Below the pieces are notes generated by a model. The model did no database searches, was not told where the DNA came from, and worked only from the letters and a program-made list of their open reading frames with translations. The translations under genes were made by a program, and so were the position numbers. From assembly GCF_001306145.1 (NCBI RefSeq), contig NZ_LGKO01000002.1, positions 1,240,001 through 1,304,000 of the forward strand: DNA of 64,000 nt. Direction: 5' to 3'. Below, piece after piece: positions 9,803 through 17,987 of this stretch (the first letter of the stretch is position 1; every line of letters begins with the position of its first letter). This stretch comes from Thermanaerothrix daxensis (GTDB lineage: Bacteria; Chloroflexota; Anaerolineae; Anaerolineales; Anaerolineaceae).

Positions 9803-10831
9803 GTGGAGATGAAGCCGTTAACAACCAGTGTCATTGGCAGTTATGCCTGGCCTTCGTGGTTTGTTTGGGCGGTGGAAGCAATTCGGCGCGGCGAGTTCGG
9901 TTCTCGGGACGTTGAGGAAACCCTTAATGATGCTGTAGATTGGGCATTACGTGAACAGGAAGAGGCGGGGGTGGATATCCCGACTGATGGCGAGATGCGG
10001 CGGCTGGGATTCTTCACTGCCGGCTTCTATGGGCGTTTAGAGGGAGTGCGGGAATTGGCACCGGAGCGACGTTTAGGCGTTCCGGGGCATGATCAACGGG
10101 AGCGGTACGAAGCCGTAGAGCCCCTTGTTGCTCCTGAGGGTCTAGGGATAGTGGCTGAATTTACTTACGCGTGTCAGCGAACCCAGAGGTTACTTAAGGT
10201 AACCTGTCCGGGACCCTTCACGCTGGCCGGGCGGATCTTGCCTGGGAAGGTGTATCACGACCGGGTGGACGTAGCCTATGCCTTAGCCGATATTATTAAT
10301 GCAGAATTGCGTGCTGTTGTTCAGGCAGGCGCAGAGTTCATACAGCTCGATGAACCCAGTATGGCGGTGCATGGGGGTGATTCCAAAGTGTTTCTAGATC
10401 TGCTCACGCGGACTCTGGATGGAATCCATGTGCGGAAAGGACTTCATCTTTGCTTCGGGAATTTCATGGGGCGCCCAGTTGCCCGCCGGCACTACAAGCC
10501 CATCTTTCCCAGCATTTTGGAGGCCAACGTGGATGAACTGGCGCTGGAATTTGCAAATCGGGAGATGGCGGAAGTGGAAATTGCCCGAGAAATAGCGATT
10601 GCGGGAAAAACGCTGGCGGCGGGAGTAGTGGATGTCAAAAACTATTATATTGAAACTCCTGAAGATATTGCTGAGCGCATTCGGACGCTATTGAAGTTTA
10701 TTCCACCTGAACGTTTGGTAATCGTCCCTGATTGTGGTTTCAGTCAAACGGCACGTTGGGCAGCCAAGGCTAAACTTCAGGCCATGGTTGCAGGAGCGCA
10801 CCTGGTGCGTCGTCAGTTGGGTTTCGTGTAG
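9803..10831 (+). CDS. MetE-core methyltransferase (cobalamin-independent methionine synthase C-terminal domain type)
   Basis: About 342 residues, equal to only the C-terminal catalytic half of classical MetE (about 750). The zinc ligands are recognisable: HxC in GLHLCFGN, a glutamate in ALEFANRE and the distal cysteine in VPDCGFSQT. TGxxGSY-like IGSYAWP at the N-terminus and QLDEPSMA also fit. Core MetE enzymes transfer a methyl group to homocysteine, but in many such short proteins the methyl donor is a corrinoid protein rather than a folate, so the exact donor is open. Two adjacent GTG codons (9800, 9803) and ATG 9809 follow GGAGGA; GTG 9803 has the best spacing. It stands alone between the signalling block and a protease. 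Confidence 0.82.
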   Translation: MEMKPLTTSVIGSYAWPSWFVWAVEAIRRGEFGSRDVEETLNDAVDWALREQEEAGVDIPTDGEMRRLGFFTAGFYGRLEGVRELAPERRLGVPGHDQRERYEAVEPLVAPEGLGIVAEFTYACQRTQRLLKVTCPGPFTLAGRILPGKVYHDRVDVAYALADIINAELRAVVQAGAEFIQLDEPSMAVHGGDSKVFLDLLTRTLDGIHVRKGLHLCFGNFMGRPVARRHYKPIFPSILEANVDELALEFANREMAEVEIAREIAIAGKTLAAGVVDVKNYYIETPEDIAERIRTLLKFIPPERLVIVPDCGFSQTARWAAKAKLQAMVAGAHLVRRQLGFV

Positions 10832-10906
10832 CCAGTATCTCGTCAGCACACAGGGATAGTCATCTCAATCATCATCCCTCATGCCAGTACGAGGTAAAAT
10901 TAGGTC

Positions 10907-12337
10907 ATGTTGCGCTATCCCTGGATGACTCTCCTTTTATTGGTAGTGCTTTTGTTTTCCTCAATTGCCTTTGTGGGCATGCCGCCGGGTGGGGTCGACA
11001 AAGGATCTTCGGGGACATCGTCATATGGTGAGAACATCGTCCCGGACGAGGTCCTGATTTCAGTAAAACCGGGCTACCTGCCCTCTATGCGTCTTCAGGA
11101 TCTCCGGCCTACTCATACGGGATTACCGGCCCTGGATCGGGTGAACAGGACTTTACAAGTCCAAAGCCTGGAACCGCTGATCCGGCCGGGAATAGGAGCA
11201 TTAGAGGGACAAGCCGCGAGTGGGGCTCTGGCGCGGGTTTTTCGCGTGAAATTGCCGCCAGGGACTGAGCTGGAAGGTGTACTGCGTTTCTACCGCCAGC
11301 AAGAATTCATCGAATATGCGGAGCCCAACCACGTGTATCGGGCTCTCGATTTTATCCCCAATGACCCAAATTGGAATAATCAATGGGCCTTACAAAAAGT
11401 CCAGATGCCCAAGGCTTGGGAAATTTCTCAGGGGCGATCTGAAGTAATCATTGCGGTCTTGGATACAGGTGTGGATTACACCCATCCGGACCTAGCCAGC
11501 AAGGTGATCCAGGACAAAGATTACGATTTTATCAACAACGATAATGATGCCATGGACGATCATGGTCACGGCACTCACGTGGCTGGGACTGCCGCGGCTG
11601 CCACAAATAATGGTATAGGAATAGCGGGGGTGTGTCCACAATGTCGGATTTTGCCAATAAAAGTACTTGATAGCCAAGGCTTCGGCTCGGATGCGACAGT
11701 GGCGCAAGGAATAAATTATGCTGTTAATCAAGGTGCGAAAATCATTAACCTAAGTCTGGGGGGGGCGTCCTGTTCTGAAACCCTTGCACAGGCAATCAAT
11801 GGCGCTTTTGAGAAAGGGGTCCTGATTGTTGCGGCTAGCGGCAACTCGGGGAAAAAGACCACCATGATGTACCCAGCGGCATCGCCTCGCGTGATTGCGG
11901 TTGGCGCCACTGACCAGAATGATGGGGAAACCACGTACTCCCAGCGCGGTCCGGGATTGGACGTGCTGGCACCGGGTGAGGGGATCGTTAGCACAGTTCC
12001 ATTGAATGGATATGGCTCCTTATCGGGGACCTCCATGGCAGCCCCTCACGTGACGGGGGTAGCAGGACTATTGTGGAGCCGAAACCCTGCTTGGCGCAAT
12101 ACCGAGGTGTGGTGGGCTTTGCGTTATACTGCCGACACGGCTTATTTGATGAGTATCACCAGCTTTCAGGATGCAAATTCCACCTTCTCGGTAGATCAGC
12201 CAACGGGGCCCTGGCAGTTATTCCTGCCGTTTATTGCGAAAAATTGGTGGCAGCCCGGGCGCCTGAATGCTTATCGGGCGCTACTGGTGAATAGCCCCGG
12301 CCAGGTGGAAGCACCGCTCGATGTTTGTTCGCCCTGA
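10907..12337 (+). CDS. Secreted subtilisin-like serine protease (S8 family)
   Basis: 476 residues. An N-terminal signal peptide (hydrophobic run about 7-25) is followed by a propeptide-like region beginning VPDEVLISVKPG and by the S8 domain. The triad is complete: D186 in VLDTGVD, H221 in HGHGTHVAG, S376 in GTSMAAPH, with the oxyanion asparagine in AASGNSG. Near the end of the catalytic domain, between YTADTA and GRLNAYRALL, an insertion of about 45 residues contains LFLPFIAKNWW, a tag-like motif also met in other exported proteins of this window. The protein ends soon after the domain. It converges on the CAP-domain gene, 13 bases away. Expected to act outside the membrane. Confidence 0.93.
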   Translation: MLRYPWMTLLLLVVLLFSSIAFVGMPPGGVDKGSSGTSSYGENIVPDEVLISVKPGYLPSMRLQDLRPTHTGLPALDRVNRTLQVQSLEPLIRPGIGALEGQAASGALARVFRVKLPPGTELEGVLRFYRQQEFIEYAEPNHVYRALDFIPNDPNWNNQWALQKVQMPKAWEISQGRSEVIIAVLDTGVDYTHPDLASKVIQDKDYDFINNDNDAMDDHGHGTHVAGTAAAATNNGIGIAGVCPQCRILPIKVLDSQGFGSDATVAQGINYAVNQGAKIINLSLGGASCSETLAQAINGAFEKGVLIVAASGNSGKKTTMMYPAASPRVIAVGATDQNDGETTYSQRGPGLDVLAPGEGIVSTVPLNGYGSLSGTSMAAPHVTGVAGLLWSRNPAWRNTEVWWALRYTADTAYLMSITSFQDANSTFSVDQPTGPWQLFLPFIAKNWWQPGRLNAYRALLVNSPGQVEAPLDVCSP

Positions 12338-12350
12338 GCCTTGGAACGGG

Positions 12351-13394
12351 CTAGGGTTCAACCATTGTCTGTGTCGGCGATTCACCCTCGGCTTCTACCT
12401 GTTGGGAGCCAACTTTTAAGGTTGGATTGACCGAGAAGCGCCAGGTATATGTCGAGATTTGTCCTTCGAGATCAACCTTTATGGAGACGGTATAAGTACC
12501 TGCTTGAAGTGGTGCCTGGGGGATGAGTACCACCGCATCCCGTGTATTCAAGATGTTGCGTCCTAAATTTTGCTGGCCAAGGTCAGGGTTGTAGTAAGTG
12601 CTTTCCGTGTAGACACAGTGGGGCAGGGAGTGAGTTTGATCATTGTAAAGGGCGCTCTCTAATACTTTGGGAGTCCGCTCACCGCTGCCGAACTGCATAA
12701 GGATTGGCAGCCCACTGGGAGCCGTAAACCCACATGAAGTGAGAGGGTTGGGAGACTCGCTGCCATTGTAACGATCAAGGGCTGTGGTTTGCCCATCGCT
12801 AGGCCAGAGGATGGGGTAGCGGATTGAAGACGCGGGTGTCGTTGTGCGTCCGCGTAGCACATCCAGGGTGGCGCCGGTCTTATAACTACCAATATTCTCA
12901 TGGTAAATCCCGAAGCCCGTACGTTCGAGGCGGGGGTCTAGAATGCCGAGTGCATGAAAAGGTCCCTGCATCCACAGATCAATGGCCTGGGTTTCAGAAA
13001 AAGCGAGCGATGTGCTAATTAGAACGTTACTATTACGACCTGCGATGTCTCCATCTGGGGAATACCACGGCTTTTGAGGATCCTCCTCATGGACAATAAT
13101 GTCGTTTTTAACCATATAGCGAGCGTGCTTCCAGGCTCCGTCACTCCAGACGGGTTCTTCTTGGAGGGGAGGTAGGTTGGCTTGAGCGCGGTATTGGTTC
13201 AAGTACTGCAGCCATGGTGGGGTGGGGGGATAACTAACGTTGGTAGGTGCGGGGCTTAAGATGATAGGCAGGTAAACCGGCGGCGGGCTCTGAGCCAGCA
13301 CTGTGGCTGGGTGAGGGCCTGGCACCAAGATAACAAGCAAGACAAAAAGAATGATCCCTATGAGATAGAGTCTGGCTCTGGAACGAAAGGGCAT
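12351..13394 (-). CDS. Secreted CAP/SCP-domain protein
   Basis: About 347 residues from ATG 13394, chosen because AAAGGGAGAA lies about ten bases before it and a TATAAT box lies about 40 bases before it; longer starts (TTG 13445, ATG 13433) would overlap that promoter. A signal peptide (hydrophobic run then ATVLAQ) is followed by PPPVYLPIILSPAPT, a Pro-rich linker holding a YLPII tag. The CAP domain begins at WLQYLNQYRAQANLPPL and includes WKHARYMVKND, the HEE block and FHALGILDPRLERTGFG. CAP proteins are extracellular; activities vary, so no specific function is claimed. The last 100 residues form a beta-rich domain ending with a possible Ig-like fold (GTYTVSIKVDLEGQISTYTWRFSV). Confidence 0.85.
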   Translation of the reverse strand: MPFRSRARLYLIGIILFVLLVILVPGPHPATVLAQSPPPVYLPIILSPAPTNVSYPPTPPWLQYLNQYRAQANLPPLQEEPVWSDGAWKHARYMVKNDIIVHEEDPQKPWYSPDGDIAGRNSNVLISTSLAFSETQAIDLWMQGPFHALGILDPRLERTGFGIYHENIGSYKTGATLDVLRGRTTTPASSIRYPILWPSDGQTTALDRYNGSESPNPLTSCGFTAPSGLPILMQFGSGERTPKVLESALYNDQTHSLPHCVYTESTYYNPDLGQQNLGRNILNTRDAVVLIPQAPLQAGTYTVSIKVDLEGQISTYTWRFSVNPTLKVGSQQVEAEGESPTQTMVEP

Positions 13395-13431
13395 CAAGCA
13401 GAAATTCTCCCTTTGGGGATGATGTAAGGAC

Positions 13432-13437
13432 ATTATA
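13432..13437 (-). promoter_or_regulatory. Candidate -10 box of the CAP-protein gene
   Basis: Minus-strand TATAAT about 38 bases upstream of ATG 13394. The -35 region (AATGTA at about 17 bases) is poor. The position favours the ATG 13394 start. Confidence 0.4.
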
Positions 13438-13530
13438 CCCTGCAATTTTTATCGTACATTCTGATCTAAAAGGAGTTTCAGAAAGTAATGGGTAGTGCGA
13501 AAAAGGGATGAGGATCTTGGAAAGTTTAAA

Positions 13531-13580
13531 TAAAAAAAGAGGCGCAAGCAAGGCTCATCCTACTTGAGTCGCTTGCGCCT
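13531..13580 (-). terminator. Rho-independent terminator of the DoxX-like gene
   Basis: AGGCGCAAGC (13540-13549) and GCTTGCGCCT (13571-13580) form a perfect 10-bp stem; on the minus strand it is followed by a run of seven T within CTCTTTTTTTA. It lies 24 bases past the stop of the minus-strand gene at 13604. Confidence 0.85.
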
Positions 13581-13603
13581 TTCAATACCCTACCAGATAA
13601 GAT

Positions 13604-13990
13604 CTAAAAGAGGCTATAGGGCCAGGGCTGGGGAATTGCCAGGAACATCAGCGAGGATCCCATTAGCGCCAGATTCTTCATGAAATTTACCATTTCCATG
13701 GTGCGCATCATGGGGTCTTGGATTTTCCAGAAGGCGTGCATGGTAAACGTAACAGGAATAAAAAATATCACCAGAGCCGCAACTCCCAAAGTGGGTTGAA
13801 AACCGGTAAGAAGGCTCAATCCCCCAATCAGTAAGAGCACGCCAGATCCCAGAACGGCAATATTGGGCGCAGGTATGCCTTTGGATTGCGCGTAGCCACT
13901 CAAGGCTTTTACCTGGAAGAAGTGGTTGCCTGCATTGAAGAGATAATACAAGCCAACAATCAGCCGACCGATAAGAAACGCTGTTTCCAT
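13604..13990 (-). CDS. DoxX-family membrane protein
   Basis: 128 residues, four predicted membrane segments. The opening RLIVGLYYLFNAGNHFFQV and the later GVLLLIGGLSLLTGFQPTLG fit the DoxX/DoxD-like family of small inner-membrane proteins; some members are linked to redox or oxidative-stress functions, but none can be assigned here. The start ATG has GGAGGT about eight bases upstream. The gene is divergent from the TetR regulator at 14171, sharing a 180-base gap with TGTTGA repeats, so it is the likely target of that regulator. Confidence 0.8.
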   Translation of the reverse strand: METAFLIGRLIVGLYYLFNAGNHFFQVKALSGYAQSKGIPAPNIAVLGSGVLLLIGGLSLLTGFQPTLGVAALVIFFIPVTFTMHAFWKIQDPMMRTMEMVNFMKNLALMGSSLMFLAIPQPWPYSLF

Positions 13991-14063
13991 GAACCTTTAC
14001 CTCCGCAAAATATTTATTTGAGTATGTTATTACGTAAATGTTTGTGGGCCTTTGAAACTACGT

Positions 14064-14069
14064 TATAAT
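14064..14069 (+). promoter_or_regulatory. Candidate -10 box in the DoxX/TetR divergent gap
   Basis: A perfect TATAAT on the plus strand about 100 bases before the TetR start. No good -35 is seen at 16-18 bases. If used, the TGTTGA repeats lie just downstream of the transcription start. Confidence 0.35.
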
Positions 14070-14088
14070 TGGCCCTATACACAATAAC

Positions 14089-14159
14089 TGTTGATTATTA
14101 AACTAATGTTGAATATCTTTGTCAATCGTCAGATTTTGGATTATGTTGAGTAATCAACA
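14089..14159. promoter_or_regulatory. TGTTGA repeats, candidate TetR operator
   Basis: TGTTGA occurs at 14089, 14107 and 14144. The last forms an inverted repeat TGTTGA-GTAA-TCAACA (14144-14159) ending just before the ribosome-binding site of the TetR gene. The palindrome sits where a self-repressing TetR protein would bind; the other two copies are 18 bases apart. Confidence 0.5.
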
Positions 14160-14170
14160 AGGAGCCAAAG

Positions 14171-14785
14171 ATGTTGTCTTTTCCAGACTCGACAAAGAAA
14201 GTGGATCCTCGGGTTATGCGTACCCGTAAGTGGATCCGCCAAGCGTTTTGGGAATTACTTGCAGAAAAGGGATTTCAGGCGATAACCGTTCAGGACATTA
14301 CAGCACGGGCCGGGATCAACCGGGCCACCTTTTATGCCCATTTTACGAGCAAGTATGACCTTCTGAGTTATGCGATACGCGAGACATTTCGCGAGGAACT
14401 GGAAGCAAGGGTATTAAGTGCTTGTCATTACAGTGCTGAGAATTTGCACACTCTTATGCTCACCGTGTGTGAGTTTGTTGAGAGGCGTGCTAGGAATTGC
14501 AAGAATGCTGATCAGCAGTTTCATGCATTAATAGAAAGTCAGATTCGAGAACAAATCCGTGAGCTAGTTCTGCATTGGTTGCGTGATAATAGTTCTCACT
14601 TAGTGGTTAAGAGCACCCCTGATCAAGTTGCTACAGTGGTCAGCTGGGCGATTTATGGTCTGGCCTACCAGCGTTATCAGATAAAACCCATTCCACCAGT
14701 AGAGACCTATGTAGCCAGCGCCTTTCCCCTCATAGCGGTGTTATTGGGTGAGAAAAGCGAGGATGTCTCTATCGCCTCCAACTGA
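14171..14785 (+). CDS. TetR-family transcriptional regulator
   Basis: 204 residues. The N-terminal helix-turn-helix is typical: TRKWIRQAFWELLAEKGFQ, then ITVQDITARAGINRATFYAHF and SKYDLL. The C-terminal ligand-binding region is all-helical and not assignable to a ligand class. Start ATG has AAGGAG seven bases upstream. It is divergent from the DoxX-like gene and converges on the ABC transporter operon; autoregulation and control of the DoxX gene are the natural inference, given the palindrome in between. Confidence 0.92.
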   Translation: MLSFPDSTKKVDPRVMRTRKWIRQAFWELLAEKGFQAITVQDITARAGINRATFYAHFTSKYDLLSYAIRETFREELEARVLSACHYSAENLHTLMLTVCEFVERRARNCKNADQQFHALIESQIREQIRELVLHWLRDNSSHLVVKSTPDQVATVVSWAIYGLAYQRYQIKPIPPVETYVASAFPLIAVLLGEKSEDVSIASN

Positions 14786-14859
14786 ATTCTCGGTTTTTGG
14801 AAGGATGGGCTTGCAGATAGTTGGATTGTAAATCAGGCAATCTTTTCAAAAGCAGAATT

Positions 14860-16173
14860 CTACATGGCCCGTTCAGGCACCGAAGCGGGTTCCAAAGTAA
14901 GCAGACCCCGGTTGTCATCGTAAGCGAGGAGCTCGGCGTAACGGCCCCAATCTATTAGAATATCTAGCTGACGTTCAGCCTCGTCAGGGGGGAACTCGAG
15001 TTCCAGGGCGGTACGCACCACTTCCCAATCCAGCGTATTTTCTTCAGCGCGCCTTAGCAAATTCAACAGCCACCGCATTAGAGGCAATCGGCGGATGCGT
15101 GTGGCAAAAATTTCCTTGCGCGCCAAAATACTGGCCTGGGCAAAAGTTTCGCCCAGTGGGGTCAGTTGAATATCACCCTTTTCAATGGTTGCGAAACCAA
15201 GCAACTCAGCGGTTTCAGTTAGGCGAAGGATGTGATCCGAATCCACGCCAAGATCTTCAGGAAGATGGAAAATGTCGGCTCGATAATTGGGTTGTTCGTT
15301 CAGATATTCCAGGAAACCGGCCAGGTCGTTAATGGTAATCTGGGGTAGGGCGCGGGTTCTGCCTGGTTCCCCAGGGGCTGAGCCCAGTTCGATAGGCTCT
15401 GGTTGGGTCTGGCCCGCCAGAAGCGCATAGACTTGATCCACCAGATCCTGGAATTCAGGAGACTTGCGCTGCCGTGGATGGAACAGGGCAATTGGCATTT
15501 CAGCTACGATACGACCGGGGTCTTTATCCATAATGATCAAACGGTCTGCCATTAGGATGGCCTCTTCAATGTTATGGGTCACCATTAAAATGGCGCGGGT
15601 GGGGATTTTGCCACTAAGCCAGAGCTCTAGAAGTTCACCGCGTAGACTCTCGGCACTGAGCACGTCTAGGGCAGAGAAAGGTTCATCCAGGCAAAGCAAT
15701 TCCGGTTCTACGGCCATAGCTCGAGCAAAGCCAACTTTTTGCCGCATCCCTCCCGATAGTTCACGCGGATAAGCGGTTTCAAATCCGTCCAGGCCCACCC
15801 GATCAATGAGATCCAGTGCGCGAGGTTTGCGTTCTTCAGCAGGCACACCGCGAGCGCGCAGAGCCAGTTCGACATTCTCCTGGACCGTTAGCCAGGGGAA
15901 GAGGGCAAAAGTCTGAAAGACGATGGTCGCATATGGGTTCACGCCTTCCAGAGGAATGCCCCGATAAAGCACCCGTCCCTCGGAGGGTCTCCGGAGGCCC
16001 GTGATGATGCGTAGGAGAGTGCTTTTGCCGCAACCCGAGGGCCCCAACAGAGCAACAAATTCGCCTTCGTTGATGGTTAGATTGACATCCTGGACCGCCA
16101 CAAATTGGCGTCGGCCGCTTGTGTAGAGTTGTTGAACATGGATGAGTTGGAGCAAAGGTTTTTGGTCGGTCAT
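14860..16173 (-). CDS. ABC transporter ATPase of the nitrate/sulfonate type with AAA-associated C-terminal domain
   Basis: 437 residues. The first 240 form an ABC ATPase: Walker A GPSGCGKST, signature LSGGMRQK, Walker B LLCLDEPFSALD, H-loop VTHN. Residues about 285-430 match the AAA-associated C-terminal domain found on a subset of NitT/TauT-like ATPases; it is helical and of unclear role. The gene follows the double permease by six bases on the same strand and is evidently its motor. No periplasmic or lipoprotein binding component is encoded nearby, so the transported substrate, probably a small anion or metal complex, cannot be named. Confidence 0.9.
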   Translation of the reverse strand: MTDQKPLLQLIHVQQLYTSGRRQFVAVQDVNLTINEGEFVALLGPSGCGKSTLLRIITGLRRPSEGRVLYRGIPLEGVNPYATIVFQTFALFPWLTVQENVELALRARGVPAEERKPRALDLIDRVGLDGFETAYPRELSGGMRQKVGFARAMAVEPELLCLDEPFSALDVLSAESLRGELLELWLSGKIPTRAILMVTHNIEEAILMADRLIIMDKDPGRIVAEMPIALFHPRQRKSPEFQDLVDQVYALLAGQTQPEPIELGSAPGEPGRTRALPQITINDLAGFLEYLNEQPNYRADIFHLPEDLGVDSDHILRLTETAELLGFATIEKGDIQLTPLGETFAQASILARKEIFATRIRRLPLMRWLLNLLRRAEENTLDWEVVRTALELEFPPDEAERQLDILIDWGRYAELLAYDDNRGLLTLEPASVPERAM

Positions 16174-16179
16174 GGTCTC

Positions 16180-17901
16180 TTACTCCATACGATATTTTTC
16201 TTCAGCGATGAGGTATAGCCGTCGCCACCACAAGCGGTTAATCAGGACAACGGTGAGCACCATGGACAGAGTGGCGGCCAGGAGTAGGGCATAATCTCCA
16301 TGGACCGTAGCCTGGGCGATCAGCGCTCCAATACCAACGGTTGAATGAGTCGCTCCACCAAAGGTAACGTATTCGGCAACAATGCTGGCGTTCCATGCTC
16401 CCCCACTGGCGGTAATGGCACCTGTCACCAGATAGGGGAAAATAGCCGGGAGAATGAGAGTGCGCCAGCGTTGCCAAGACGTCAGACGCAACAAGGCTGA
16501 GGTGAATTTTAGATCCTGAGGAATGGCTGAAGCACCAGCAATAATGTTGAAAAGCAGGTACCACTGTGTTCCCATGAGCATCAAGAGAATTGCGGCCAGA
16601 TTGAGTCCACCAGGAAGAGCAAGGAAGAAAAGCAAAATGACCGGGAAAATGGCCGTTGCGGGCACAGACGCGGCGATTTGAACAATGGGTTGAAGCAGCG
16701 TTGCCAGGCGCGGCTGTGTGCCAATTGCAACCCCAACCGGGATCGTCCAAACCAGGGCGATCAGCAATGCGATCAAGACGCGTATGAGAGTTGCGCCGAC
16801 TCCTATTCCAATGGCCAACCATTGATCTACTGGCAGGCTCAATAGCATCTGGCCGGTTCGAAATCCCCCGTAAAGCAGACCCCCGACCAAGAGAATTCCT
16901 AGCAAAATGGTGGGCGTGAATGGCTGAGCTACCTGGCCTTCATGATCACGCATTGGATAGCGGCGTACCATCCACAAATCAATACGCTCCGTGAGGGGGG
17001 AGAGTACGTGATCGTGGAACCAGTTGGTCAGCCGTGCACTGTTAAGCAGGTCAAAAAACCATGAGGTGGGTGGGTTGTCGCTTTCCACCATTTCCAGTTT
17101 GAAGCGGTCCGACCAGGCGAGGAGGGGACGCCAAATGAGTTGGTCCAGCACGACAATGGTCAGAATTAAAGTGATCAATCCCCAGAGGATTGCCTGCAAG
17201 TTGCCCTGGTTGGCTGCTTCTTGGAGGTAGGAGCCCAAACCCGGAAGGCGAAAATCGCGTTCACCAACGGTAAAAATTTCGGCGGCCATCAAAAAGAACC
17301 ATCCACCCGCCCAGCTCATCATACTATTCCAGATCAGGGTGATCATTCCAAAAGGCAATTCCAAAAAACGGAAACGCAGCCAGGTATTGAGTCGAAAGAT
17401 TTTGCTGGCTTCGTTAAGTTCCTTGGGGATGGTGGTCAAGGATTGGTACCAGCCGAAGGTCATGTTCCACACCTGACTGGTAAAGATTAGGACAATCGAA
17501 GCGAGTTCGGCTGCTAACGCTTCGGGTAAAATCGCGCTCAGGCTCAGCAAGACAACAGGGAGAAAGGATAAGATGGGAACGCTTTGCAAAACATCCAGCA
17601 ATGGCATCAGCAGGCGCTCTGCGCGTTTGTTGTAAGCGGCAGCGCGCCCATATAAAAGGGTAAAAAGGAGCGAAAGGGCGTAAGCAGCTGCCATTCGCCC
17701 TACTGAGAGCAGGGTGTACCAGGGAAGAGCGCCTGGTTCTAACGATATGGAAGGTCCCTTGACACTGGGGGGCGCCTTGACTGCGAGGACAACGCCAGCA
17801 TAGAGCAAGACGGCGATCAGAACTAGAACAATGGCATCTCCGAGAGTGAAGAGGCGTTCCTCACGCGGTTTAGGCAGGAGCAGGTCTCGAAGGTTTGCCA
17901 T
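16180..17901 (-). CDS. ABC transporter permease with two fused membrane domains
   Basis: 573 residues and about 12 membrane segments, made of two BPD-type permease halves (about 20-290 and 320-570). Each has the EAA-like loop contacting the ATPase (first half KELNEASKIFRLNTWLRFRFLELP, second half DLKFTSALLRLTSWQRWRTLILP, here quoted as regions, not full motifs). Thus one polypeptide supplies both membrane subunits. It is the promoter-proximal gene of the pair with the ATPase. AGGAGGTGG lies immediately before ATG 17901 and is the 3' arm of a strong hairpin, so translation is probably regulated by the leader. Confidence 0.88.
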   Translation of the reverse strand: MANLRDLLLPKPREERLFTLGDAIVLVLIAVLLYAGVVLAVKAPPSVKGPSISLEPGALPWYTLLSVGRMAAAYALSLLFTLLYGRAAAYNKRAERLLMPLLDVLQSVPILSFLPVVLLSLSAILPEALAAELASIVLIFTSQVWNMTFGWYQSLTTIPKELNEASKIFRLNTWLRFRFLELPFGMITLIWNSMMSWAGGWFFLMAAEIFTVGERDFRLPGLGSYLQEAANQGNLQAILWGLITLILTIVVLDQLIWRPLLAWSDRFKLEMVESDNPPTSWFFDLLNSARLTNWFHDHVLSPLTERIDLWMVRRYPMRDHEGQVAQPFTPTILLGILLVGGLLYGGFRTGQMLLSLPVDQWLAIGIGVGATLIRVLIALLIALVWTIPVGVAIGTQPRLATLLQPIVQIAASVPATAIFPVILLFFLALPGGLNLAAILLMLMGTQWYLLFNIIAGASAIPQDLKFTSALLRLTSWQRWRTLILPAIFPYLVTGAITASGGAWNASIVAEYVTFGGATHSTVGIGALIAQATVHGDYALLLAATLSMVLTVVLINRLWWRRLYLIAEEKYRME

Positions 17902-17902
17902 G

Positions 17903-17987
17903 CCACCTCCTGAAACGTGCGCCCCGCACGGGTTGAAGTGCGGGGCGTGAGGTGGCTAATAGAAAATGACCTCGCCCGGCTTCAACC
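17903..17987 (-). promoter_or_regulatory. Leader RNA with two mutually exclusive folds around the permease ribosome-binding site
   Basis: Reading the minus strand, segment 2 (CCACCTC, then CGCCCCGCAC) pairs with segment 3 (GTGCGGGGCG, then GAGGTGG), forming 7 + 10 bp that bury the AGGAGG site one base before ATG 17901. Segment 1 just upstream (GGTTGAAG, GGGCG, AGGT; plus-strand 17969-17987) is complementary to segment 2 (ACCT, CGCCC, CTTCAACC; plus-strand 17931-17953), giving about 17 bp that would free the ribosome-binding site. This is the architecture of a translational switch. No known riboswitch core was recognised. Confidence 0.6.

Noticed and set aside
16238-16822. A 194-codon open frame inside the double permease on the same strand
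   Set aside because: Overlaps a well-supported permease in another frame, has low-complexity Ser/His/Arg-rich translation and no family resemblance.
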